Shown: positions 1-5,752 of the stretch, piece by piece
Layout: every line of letters begins with the position of its first letter
How positions within the stretch are numbered: position 1 is the stretch's first letter
Source of the DNA: Rhodospirillales bacterium
Lineage (GTDB): Bacteria; Pseudomonadota; Alphaproteobacteria; Reyranellales; Reyranellaceae
Assembly: GCA_013205335.1 (NCBI GenBank)
Contig: JABMNB010000122.1
Span: 1-6,991 of the forward strand
Reading direction: 5' to 3'
DNA length: 6,991 nucleotides
The notes under the pieces: generated by a model
What the model was told of the DNA's origin: nothing
The model's input: the letters and a program-made list of their open reading frames with translations, nothing else
The model's database searches: none
Translations under genes and position numbers: made by a program

Positions 1-675
1 GGCGTAGGTCGCGATCTGACCCAGGACCTGACGCTGCTCGCAACCCCAGGCGCATGTGCCACTGCTTCATGCGGCTGTGCATGGGCGGACTTGTCTCTGG
101 GCTCGAAGTCGGTGAATTTCCACGACTGCCGGCACCAGCCAGAGCGTCAAGCAATACATTGCCGCGAGCGCCGCGAGCGCCGGAACGGTGCACCGCTCGA
201 TCCGCCGCTCATGAACACCGCCATGGCGGCGACCAAAGGGGCTACGCCGCTTTGGAAACCAATGGCGTTAAGGCGGTGCGGCCGGCTGGCTCGGGCATTG
301 TAACCAAGCCCCTGTGTTGTGGCGCGAGATCGAGGGCGGCTGCGGCCGGCGGACAGGCCGATCTGTTTGGCGCGTCGGGTGCCAGGCATCGCGGGGGAGG
401 TCCGCAGGCGAAACAGGCCCGCCCGGTGGCGGTCCTGCGGCCTGGCGTGCTGCGCGAGGTCGAGCCCTTCCTGCGGGTAAACGCCCCGGCGGGCGGGTCT
501 TTTGCCTGACATCGGGGCTGCCGACGACGCCCGCGAAATTGGAGCGGAATACCGTTGGGGGTGAGCGGGCGACAGAGCCTCTGATGAGCCACCGACGGCT
601 AGGCAGGAAGCTCCGGGACCCATAGAATTCGTCGCCATAGATTCTCGGGGAAGACTGGTTATAGGCCGGAACGAC
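1..675. other. Stretch without a defensible gene
   Basis: No convincing coding region is seen. Several frames stay open for 100-170 codons on both strands, but this is expected in GC-rich DNA. Their translations are rich in Arg, Pro, Ala and Gly, lack domain motifs and have no ribosome binding site at a sensible start. On the minus strand a hydrophobic run (about 112-186, reading PALAALAAMYCLTLWLVPAV) and another in a different frame (about 200-260, APLVAAMAVFM) could be remnants of a decayed membrane-protein gene. I cannot name a family. No tRNA-like cloverleaf, transposase fragment or CRISPR repeat was seen. A 9-bp unit is duplicated in tandem at 161-178. The last part (about 600-675) presumably carries the promoter of the DoxX gene. 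Confidence 0.55.
620..649. repeat. Imperfect tandem 15-nt repeat upstream of the DoxX gene
   Basis: Two adjacent 15-nt units both begin CCATAGA and continue into a TTC-containing half (620-634 and 635-649). The second unit matches the first less well after base 7 unless a one-base gap is allowed. The pair ends 26 nt before the ATG at 676, so it lies where a promoter or operator would be. It also contains AGAAT (624-628) facing ATTCT (641-645). A regulatory role is only inferred, and such a short similarity could be chance. Confidence 0.3.
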
Positions 676-1086
676 ATGCCGCGCGTCATCGCGGCGATCC
701 TGGACAGCGGTGCCTGCTGGTTCGTGGCCAGGCTGGTGCTGACCTTCGTCTTCTGGAGCGCCGGCCTCGGCCATCTCGCCAATTCCCAGGGCAGTGCGGC
801 CGAACTTGCTTCCATCGGCCTCCATCCTGCGGACTTCCTCAACATCGTGCTGATCGTGACATTGCTCACTGGCTCGCTGCTGATCCTGCTCGATCGCTGG
901 CTATGGCTGGGCTGCGGCGTCCTGAGCGGGTTCCTCGTGATCGCCATCCTGCTCGCTCATCCGTTCTGGACAATGCAGGAGCCCGCGCGCACCCCGCATT
1001 TCCGCGTCGCCATGGAGCATATCTCGCTGATTGGTGGCTTCATGGTGTGCGCGGTCGCGGGCCGGTTGCGCGAGTTGAAGCGGTAG
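676..1086 (+). CDS. DoxX family integral membrane protein
   Basis: A 136-residue, four-helix membrane protein of the DoxX family. The sequence shows the usual pattern: R19 in the first helix (about 14-31) followed by an FxxxGxGH-like segment (F26 to H33), a second helix (about 55-72), a third (about 76-95) ending in the conserved H95-P-F-W, then A112-x-E114-H115 leading into the last helix with G120-G121. Family members are usually 120-150 residues. The biochemical role is poorly defined; a mycobacterial DoxX has been linked to a membrane redox complex, which need not apply here. The ATG at 676 has a weak GGA (668-670) five bases upstream, and it starts just before the first helix, so it is the natural start. 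The gene stands alone and is convergent with the Nudix gene, 10 nt away. No specific substrate can be assigned. Confidence 0.85.
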   Translation: MPRVIAAILDSGACWFVARLVLTFVFWSAGLGHLANSQGSAAELASIGLHPADFLNIVLIVTLLTGSLLILLDRWLWLGCGVLSGFLVIAILLAHPFWTMQEPARTPHFRVAMEHISLIGGFMVCAVAGRLRELKR

Positions 1087-1096
1087 CGAGCCGCTC

Positions 1097-1708
1097 TCAA
1101 ACCAGCAACGCTGCGAGGCGCTTGTCGCGGGTCTTGCGCGCGTATGTGTGCAGCAGCCACATTACGCCGACCTGGAAGCCGTGGAAGGTGCGGCTTCCGG
1201 CTCGCAGTTCCTCGAGGAAGGTGGCGAACGGCACCTCGTGCGTCACGATGACCTCGCCGTCGTCCAGTCGGGGCTCGGCCACCTTGCGGACATCGAGGGC
1301 CACGAAGCAGTGCACGCGGTTGTTGAGCCGCGGGGCGTTGGCGAAGAAGGCGCCGAGCGGATGCCATTCGTCGCCGGCAAAGCCGGTCTCCTCCAGCAGT
1401 TCGCGCTTCATCTGGTCGATCGGCTCGCCCGGCCCCTCGTGGATGCCGCTCGGCAGTTCGACCACGGCCTGCCGAGCGCCGTGACGATATTCCTCGACCA
1501 GCACGATATTGCCGTCGTGGGTGATGGCGATGGCGCTGACCCAGTCGGGCTGCTCGATGACATGGAAAGGGGTGAGGACGCGGCCGTTGGGCAACTCGAC
1601 CGTGTCGGAGCGCAGGGCCAGCCAGCGATCACGATAATTGTACTTCGACTCCAGCACCTTCCAGGGCCCGACCGTGGTTGGCGCGACGGGCGGGCGGTCC
1701 TCCGACAT
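1097..1708 (-). CDS. Nudix hydrolase, ADP-ribose pyrophosphatase-like
   Basis: A 203-residue cytoplasmic Nudix hydrolase. Such enzymes cleave nucleoside diphosphates linked to another group, here perhaps ADP-ribose or a nucleotide sugar. The Nudix box spans G88 to F110: G88, E95, R102-E103, E106-E107, G109. The metal-binding REUxEE core is intact. The upstream glutamate lies seven residues after G88 instead of the consensus six, with the glycine-to-arginine distance unchanged. Preceding features (ExYRHG at 73-77, ELPSG at 84-88) and a proline 16 residues after the box (P126) fit the ADP-ribose pyrophosphatase subfamily. The family is well supported; the substrate is inferred. The ATG at 1708 is one base after the SDR stop codon and has only a weak ribosome binding site, so translation is probably coupled. 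It is the last gene of the SMR-SDR-Nudix operon. Confidence 0.9.
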   Translation of the reverse strand: MSEDRPPVAPTTVGPWKVLESKYNYRDRWLALRSDTVELPNGRVLTPFHVIEQPDWVSAIAITHDGNIVLVEEYRHGARQAVVELPSGIHEGPGEPIDQMKRELLEETGFAGDEWHPLGAFFANAPRLNNRVHCFVALDVRKVAEPRLDDGEVIVTHEVPFATFLEELRAGSRTFHGFQVGVMWLLHTYARKTRDKRLAALLV

Positions 1709-1709
1709 G

Positions 1710-2480
1710 TCAGACTGCGGTCCAGCCGCCGTCGACCACCAGTTCGGCGCCGGTGACGTAGGAGGATTCGTCCGACGCCAGAAAGAGAATGGCGTTGGCC
1801 ACCTCGTCGACCTCGCCAGCGCGGCCGAGCGGCACGCCCTTCAGCGTCTTGGCGCGCTGCACCGGATCGGCGGTGCGGCCGGAGGTACGCATCGGCGGCA
1901 TGAGGCCCGGATGCACCGAGTTGACCCTGATGCCTTCCTTGCCGTGTTGCGCGGCGGCGGCCTTGGTGATCAAACGGACCGCGCCCTTGGAGGCGTTGTA
2001 GCCGACATGGATGTAGGCTTGGCCGACGATACCCGAGATCGAGGACAGGTTGATCACGGAGCCCGGACCTCCGGTCTTGCGAATGGCGGCGATGCCGTAC
2101 TTCATGCCGAGGAAGACGCCGGTCGAGTTGATGTCCATCAGCCTGTGCCACAGCGCCGTGTCGTAGAGGTCCTCGGCCGCGGAGCCCGAGATGCCGGCAT
2201 TGTTGACCAGCACGTTGAGCCCGCCATGGGTCGCCACCGTCAGATCGACGGCGGCCTTCCACTCGTCCTCCTTTGTGACGTCGAGATGCACATAGGTCGC
2301 CGTGCCGCCCGCCTGGGCGATCTCGGCCGCGACGGCTTCACCCTCCTTGTCGAGCATATCGGCGATCACCACGGCCCTGGCGCCCTCGCGGGCAAACAGG
2401 CGGGCGGTCGCCGCGCCCATGCCGCTCGCCGCGCCGGTCACCAGGGCCACTTTGTCCTTCATTCTCATGGCTGAACTCAT
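1710..2480 (-). CDS. Short-chain dehydrogenase/reductase (SDR), NAD-type
   Basis: A 256-residue classical SDR oxidoreductase, normal length for the family. Visible motifs are the Rossmann glycine motif TGAASGMG (15-22), D41 at the end of the second strand, favouring NAD(H) over NADP(H), the NNAG motif (93-96), catalytic N118, S147, and Y161-N-A-S-K165. The C-terminal part has the usual VHPG turn, a DEVANAILFLASDESSYVTG-type segment and a final VDGG. The substrate, presumably an alcohol or ketone, cannot be told from sequence. Start choice: an upstream in-frame extension to 2804 would overlap the exporter gene and looks non-native. The ATG at 2480 sits 6 nt after a perfect AGGAGG and gives a standard N-terminus (MSSAMRMKDKVALVTG); ATGs at 2468 and 2462 are alternatives without such a site. 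It lies between the SMR gene (11-nt gap) and the Nudix gene (1-nt gap). Confidence 0.93.
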   Translation of the reverse strand: MSSAMRMKDKVALVTGAASGMGAATARLFAREGARAVVIADMLDKEGEAVAAEIAQAGGTATYVHLDVTKEDEWKAAVDLTVATHGGLNVLVNNAGISGSAAEDLYDTALWHRLMDINSTGVFLGMKYGIAAIRKTGGPGSVINLSSISGIVGQAYIHVGYNASKGAVRLITKAAAAQHGKEGIRVNSVHPGLMPPMRTSGRTADPVQRAKTLKGVPLGRAGEVDEVANAILFLASDESSYVTGAELVVDGGWTAV

Positions 2481-2486
2481 GACGGG

Positions 2487-2492
2487 CCTCCT
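2487..2492 (-). promoter_or_regulatory. Strong ribosome binding site of the SDR gene
   Basis: A perfect AGGAGG on the minus strand, six bases before the ATG at 2480. Its first base is the last base of the SMR exporter's TGA stop. This decides the SDR start and suggests that ribosomes finishing the exporter re-initiate directly on the SDR gene. Confidence 0.8.
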
Positions 2493-2809
2493 CAGGCGAG
2501 CTTGAGGCCGACGATGCCGGCCACGATGAGGCCGATCGACACGATGCGGATCGTCGAGACGGTGTCGCCGAAGGCCAGGATGCCGACCGTAAAGGCGCCG
2601 ACCGCGCCGATGCCGGTCCAGATTGCGTAGGCCGTGCCCATGGGGATGGTGCGCTGTGCCCACATAAGCAGCGCCCCGCTCACCAGGATGGCAACTGCGG
2701 CAAAGAGCAGCCACCCCGGCCGAACGCCTTCGTCGGTCCAGCCGAGCTTGAGGCCAACCGGCCAGCCGATTTCGCAAATTCCCGCCAGCAATAAGCTGAT
2801 CCATGCCAT
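2492..2809 (-). CDS. SMR-family exporter, SugE/Gdx (guanidinium) type
   Basis: A 105-residue small multidrug resistance protein with four transmembrane helices. It acts as a proton-coupled antiporter in the inner membrane, normally as a dual-topology homodimer. The length equals that of E. coli SugE (Gdx). The key residues are E13 in helix 1 followed by W16, S44 in helix 2, and the helix 3 segment GTAYAIWTGIGAVGA (58-72) with Y61 and W64; this pattern is typical of the Gdx guanidinium exporters rather than the Qac/EmrE branch. The few charged loop residues show little bias, consistent with dual topology. P17 directly after W16 is unusual compared with the alanine of E. coli SugE. The ATG at 2809 has a GGGGGAG-like site about seven bases upstream and gives the canonical MAWI start; a longer version from 2881 would add 24 non-family residues. 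It is the first gene of the operon. Guanidinium specificity is inferred from family membership. Confidence 0.88.
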   Translation of the reverse strand: MAWISLLLAGICEIGWPVGLKLGWTDEGVRPGWLLFAAVAILVSGALLMWAQRTIPMGTAYAIWTGIGAVGAFTVGILAFGDTVSTIRIVSIGLIVAGIVGLKLA

Positions 2810-2850
2810 GTTTGTCTCCCCCGAACCGCTGGTGCTGTCATTGACGGCAA

Positions 2851-2867
2851 CGTTACAGCCTGTAACG
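2851..2867. promoter_or_regulatory. Perfect palindrome, probable operator
   Basis: CGTTACAG, one central C, then CTGTAACG: a perfect inverted repeat with 8-base arms. A one-base centre is too short for an RNA hairpin without opening a pair, so a dimeric DNA-binding protein is the more natural reader. Its size and symmetry resemble operators of TetR- or GntR-type repressors, but the regulator is not in this window. It lies 42 nt before the SMR start and 73 nt before the binding-protein start, well placed to control both directions. Confidence 0.6.
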
Positions 2868-2928
2868 ATCAAGGATTGCACGCATCTTGCAGCATAGCGA
2901 GAGCGGCATAGGGAAGGCCTTGGATTTT

Positions 2929-2933
2929 GGGAG
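2929..2933 (+). promoter_or_regulatory. Ribosome binding site of the binding-protein gene
   Basis: GGGAG seven bases before the ATG at 2941. It supports that ATG over the in-frame TTG at 2887, which would put 18 extra residues before the Tat signal and has no comparable site. Confidence 0.65.
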
Positions 2934-2940
2934 TGATGAC

Positions 2941-4731
2941 ATGAAGGAACGTGATCTGCGTGGCCTCATCGGCAAGGTGAAGGCCGGCAAGCTGTCGCGA
3001 CGTGGTTTCGTGCAGGCGATGATGGCCGTGGGCATTGGCGCGCCGGCGGCGAGCCAGATACTCCTGTCGTCGGGCGTGGCGATGGCGCAGAGCCCCTCGA
3101 CCTACAAGCCGACGAAGCGGGGCGGTGGCGGCCCCCTCAAGCTGCTTTGGTGGCAGGGCCCGACCCTGCTCAACCCGCATTTCGCGGTCGGCACCAAGGA
3201 CCAGGATGGTTCGCGCCTGTTCTACGAGCCGCTGGCGGCATGGGATCCGGACGGCAACCTCAAGCCCAAGCTGGCGGCCGAGATCCCGACCAAGGAGAAT
3301 GGCGGTCTTTCCGCCGACGGCCTGACGGTGACGTGGAAGCTGAAGCAGGGCGTCACCTGGCACGACGGCAAGCCGTTCACGGCCGACGACGTCGTGTTCA
3401 ACTGGGAATATGCCAAGGACCCGGCTACGGCCGCCTATACGATCGCGTCCTACCAGGACGTCATGGTAGCGAAGGTCGACCAGTACACGGTGACGGTGAA
3501 GTTCAAGAAGCCGACGCCGTTCTGGGCCGACGCCTTCGTCGGAACGCGCGGCATGCTGATCCCGAAGCACCTCTTCGCCGACTATATCGGCGCCAAGTCG
3601 CGCGACGCACCCACCAACCTCAAGCCGGTCGGTACCGGCCCCTACATGTTCAAGGACTTCAAGCCGGGCGATCTGGTGACGGGCGTCATGAACCCGAATT
3701 ACCACCAGGCCAACAAGCCGTATTTCGACACGGTCGAATTGAAGGGCGGCGGCGACGCCGTCTCGGCGGCGCGTGCGGTGCTGCAGACTGGCGAGTTCGA
3801 CTTCGCCTGGAACCTGCAGGTCGAGGACGAAATCCTTTCGCGCCTCGAGAAGGGCGGCAAGGGCAACGTCTCGGTCACGCCGGGCGGCAGCATCGAGTTC
3901 CTGCTCATGAACACGACCGATCCGTGGACCGAGGTCGACGGCGAGCGGGCGAGCCTGAAGACCAAGCACCCGACGCTGAGCGATCCCGAGGTGCGCAAGG
4001 CAATGGCGCTGCTGGTCGACAACAAGTCGATCCAGGACCACATCTACGGCCGCACCGGGCCGGCGACACGCAACTTCCTGTACGGTCCGGCGCGCTTCGA
4101 GTCCAAGAACAATCCGATCGAGTTCAACGTCGACAAGGCCAACGACATCCTCGAGAAGGCCGGCTGGAAGAAGGGCGCGGACGGCATCCGGGCCAAGGAC
4201 GGAAAGAAGCTCAAGTTCGTCTACCAGACCTCGATCAACCAGCCGCGCCAGAAGACGCAGGCCATCATCAAGCAGGCGGCCCAGAAGGCCGGCATCGACA
4301 TCGAGCTGAAATCGGTGACGGCCTCGGTTTTCTTCTCGTCGGACGTGGCCAACCCGGACACGTACACGAAGTTCTATTGCGACCTCGAGATGTACACGAC
4401 CACCATGGGCCAGCCCGATCCGGGCACGCACATGCTGCAGTTCGTCTCGTGGGAAGCCGCGACCAAGGAAAACAAGTGGCAGGGCCGCAACATCACGCGC
4501 TGGCAGAGCCCCGAGGCCGACAAGCTCTATCGCGAGACCGAGGCGGAACTCGATCCGGTCAAGCGCGTCGCCTCGTTCATCAAGTTGAACGACCTCGCCA
4601 TCCAGAACCAGGTCGTGATCGGCATCGTGCAGCGCCCAGGTGTCGCGGCGCGGACCGTGAAGCTCAACTGCACCATCAGCGGCTGGGACAACAACACCTG
4701 GGACCTCAGCGACTGGTTCAAGGACGCCTAA
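2941..4731 (+). CDS. ABC importer substrate-binding protein, family 5 (peptide type), Tat signal
   Basis: A 596-residue periplasmic binding protein of the family 5 (DppA/OppA/NikA-like) group, which captures peptides or other small ligands for an ABC importer. The N-terminus carries a twin-arginine signal: S19-R20-R21-G-F23-V-Q, then a hydrophobic stretch and a likely AMA cleavage site after A49. The mature part begins with a Gly-rich segment and LKLLWWQGPTLLNPHF. The family signature region lies at about 128-157 (WKLKQGVTWHDGKPFTADDV core), and the ligand-lobe sequence VGTGPYMFKDFKPGD follows near 224-238. It is longer than E. coli DppA (about 535 residues) but normal for the long alphaproteobacterial type. 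Only two cysteines occur (C480 and C577), possibly a disulfide pair. Start choice rests on GGGAG seven bases upstream of the ATG. It is the first gene of the importer operon, 58 nt before permease 1. The exact ligand cannot be read from sequence. Confidence 0.93.
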   Translation: MKERDLRGLIGKVKAGKLSRRGFVQAMMAVGIGAPAASQILLSSGVAMAQSPSTYKPTKRGGGGPLKLLWWQGPTLLNPHFAVGTKDQDGSRLFYEPLAAWDPDGNLKPKLAAEIPTKENGGLSADGLTVTWKLKQGVTWHDGKPFTADDVVFNWEYAKDPATAAYTIASYQDVMVAKVDQYTVTVKFKKPTPFWADAFVGTRGMLIPKHLFADYIGAKSRDAPTNLKPVGTGPYMFKDFKPGDLVTGVMNPNYHQANKPYFDTVELKGGGDAVSAARAVLQTGEFDFAWNLQVEDEILSRLEKGGKGNVSVTPGGSIEFLLMNTTDPWTEVDGERASLKTKHPTLSDPEVRKAMALLVDNKSIQDHIYGRTGPATRNFLYGPARFESKNNPIEFNVDKANDILEKAGWKKGADGIRAKDGKKLKFVYQTSINQPRQKTQAIIKQAAQKAGIDIELKSVTASVFFSSDVANPDTYTKFYCDLEMYTTTMGQPDPGTHMLQFVSWEAATKENKWQGRNITRWQSPEADKLYRETEAELDPVKRVASFIKLNDLAIQNQVVIGIVQRPGVAARTVKLNCTISGWDNNTWDLSDWFKDA

Positions 4732-4740
4732 GTCCGCAAC

Positions 4741-4775
4741 GCCCTCTCCGCCTCGCGCGGGGAGGGCTTTCTTTT
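4741..4775 (+). terminator. Terminator-like hairpin between binding protein and permease
   Basis: An 11-bp GC-rich stem with one G-U wobble (4741-4751 pairing with 4757-4767) and a 5-nt loop is followed by the T-rich run TTTCTTTT (4768-4775). It has the form of an intrinsic terminator and lies 9 nt after the binding-protein stop and 14 nt before the permease start. Since the downstream genes have no other obvious promoter, it probably terminates only part of the transcripts, or protects the 3' end of the binding-protein mRNA, so that more binding protein than permease is made. Confidence 0.75.
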
Positions 4776-4789
4776 CGCAGGTCCATCGC

Positions 4790-5752
4790 GTGAGCAGGCA
4801 GTACGTAATCCGGAAGCTCCTGATCATGATCCCGAGTCTGCTCGGGATCAGCGTCGTGCTTTTCAGCCTCCTGGCCCTGGCGCCGGGAGACCCCTTCGAC
4901 GAACTCGCGACCAACCCGGCGGTCCCGCCGGAGGTGCGCGCGGCGTTGCGTGCCAAGTTCGGGCTCGATGACCCGGTCTGGATGCGCTACTGGCACTGGC
5001 TCACCGCCCTGATGCAGGGCGACTGGGGCTTCTCTTTCGTCAGCCGCATGGACGTGAGCACGTTGATCATGCAGCGTCTGCCAGTGACGCTGGTCGTCAT
5101 CGGCGCCTCGCAGATTCTGGCCATCGCGGTCGCCATTCCGGTCGGCGTGCTGGCCGCGACACGGCCCTATTCCCTGTTCGACCAGATCGCCAACACCTTC
5201 GCCTTCATCGGCTTCTCGCTCCCGACCTTCTTCACCGGTCTGGTGCTGATCCTGGTCTTCTCGATCCAGCTGGACTGGCTGCCCTTCGTCTATCGCGCGG
5301 ACATCAGTGCGACCGGCTGGCAGTTTTATTGGGAGCACATCAAGCAGTCGATCATGCCGGTGATGGTGCTCGGTCTCTTCCAGGGTGCGGCGCTGGTGCG
5401 ATTCGTGCGCTCCTCGGTGCTCGACGTGATCCGCCTCGACTATGTCACCACGGCGCGGTCGAAGGGCATCGGCGAGCGCAAGGTCATCACCCGGCACGTG
5501 GTGCGCAACGCGCTGATTCCGGTGGTGACGCTGGTCGCGCTGCAAATGCCCATCGTCTTCAGCGGCGCCGTCGTCACCGAGCAGATATTCCGCGTGCCCG
5601 GCATCGGCTCTCTGCTGATCACCTCGATGCTCTCCAACGACACACCCGTCGTCATGGGCGTCACCTTCGTCTCGGCCTGCCTGGTCGTCATCTTCAACCT
5701 CATTGCAGATATCCTTTATGGCTGGCTCGACCCCCGCATCGCTTACCGCTGA
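4790..5752 (+). CDS. ABC importer permease, DppB/OppB type
   Basis: A 320-residue inner-membrane permease, one of the two channel subunits of the importer. The N-terminus (VIRKLLIMIPSLLGISVVLF) and the APGDP motif after the first helix are typical of DppB-like proteins; the periplasmic domain contains the usual FGLDDPVWMRYWHWL region and GDWGFSF. Further helices lead to the cytoplasmic EAA loop at about 217-244 (DYVTTARSKGIGERKVITRH, then RNALIP), which contacts the ATPase. The protein ends in the family's WLDPRIAYR. The GTG at 4790 is chosen because it gives the family N-terminus; only a weak AGG lies eight bases upstream, and the next in-frame ATG would cut into helix 1. It follows the terminator-like hairpin and overlaps the next permease gene by 35 nt. 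Confidence 0.93.
   Translation: MSRQYVIRKLLIMIPSLLGISVVLFSLLALAPGDPFDELATNPAVPPEVRAALRAKFGLDDPVWMRYWHWLTALMQGDWGFSFVSRMDVSTLIMQRLPVTLVVIGASQILAIAVAIPVGVLAATRPYSLFDQIANTFAFIGFSLPTFFTGLVLILVFSIQLDWLPFVYRADISATGWQFYWEHIKQSIMPVMVLGLFQGAALVRFVRSSVLDVIRLDYVTTARSKGIGERKVITRHVVRNALIPVVTLVALQMPIVFSGAVVTEQIFRVPGIGSLLITSMLSNDTPVVMGVTFVSACLVVIFNLIADILYGWLDPRIAYR

Larger units (their letters stand above)
2810..2940. promoter_or_regulatory. Divergent intergenic region, SMR operon and ABC importer
   Basis: These 131 nt lie between the two divergent starts and must hold the promoters of both operons. A TTGACG (2841-2846) spaced 17 nt from AACGAT (2864-2869) is a possible but weak promoter toward the importer; its spacer contains the palindrome at 2851-2867. 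No good promoter could be picked toward the SMR gene. The SMR leader has no ACGR-loop hairpin pair or other guanidine riboswitch hallmark that I can see. Confidence 0.5.

Noticed and set aside
161..178. Tandem 9-bp duplication GCCGCGAGC
   Set aside because: Two copies of a GC-rich 9-mer in GC-rich DNA is unremarkable.
54..509. Plus-strand frame of 151 codons
   Set aside because: Its composition looks non-coding, no motif is visible, and its third-position base use is unlike the real genes nearby.
147..947. Minus-strand frame of 266 codons overlapping the DoxX gene
   Set aside because: About a third is antisense to DoxX, and the remainder is Arg/Pro/Ser-rich without a family match or ribosome binding site.
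1079..1095. Small hairpin between the convergent DoxX and Nudix genes
   Set aside because: The AGCGG/CCGCT stem is only 5 bp with no T-run on either side, so it is too weak to call a terminator.
1408..2262. Minus-strand frame spanning the SDR and Nudix genes, and + strand frames opposite them
   Set aside because: Out-of-frame shadows; the SDR and Nudix motifs lie in other frames with good starts and complete domains.
2810..2940. Guanidine riboswitch upstream of the SugE-type gene
   Set aside because: No ACGR loop pair or ykkC-like conserved core is visible. The only strong structure is the palindrome, whose centre suits a DNA operator better.
3147..4793. Long + strand frame of 548 codons overlapping the binding-protein gene
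   Set aside because: It is the +2 shadow of the real gene: Arg/Gly/His-rich, with no recognisable motif.
2869..4956. Very long minus-strand open frame (695 codons) opposite the binding-protein gene
   Set aside because: It is a mirror of a GC-rich coding gene. Its translation is dominated by Arg, Leu, Val, Asp and His with no domain, while the opposite strand encodes a clear family 5 binding protein.
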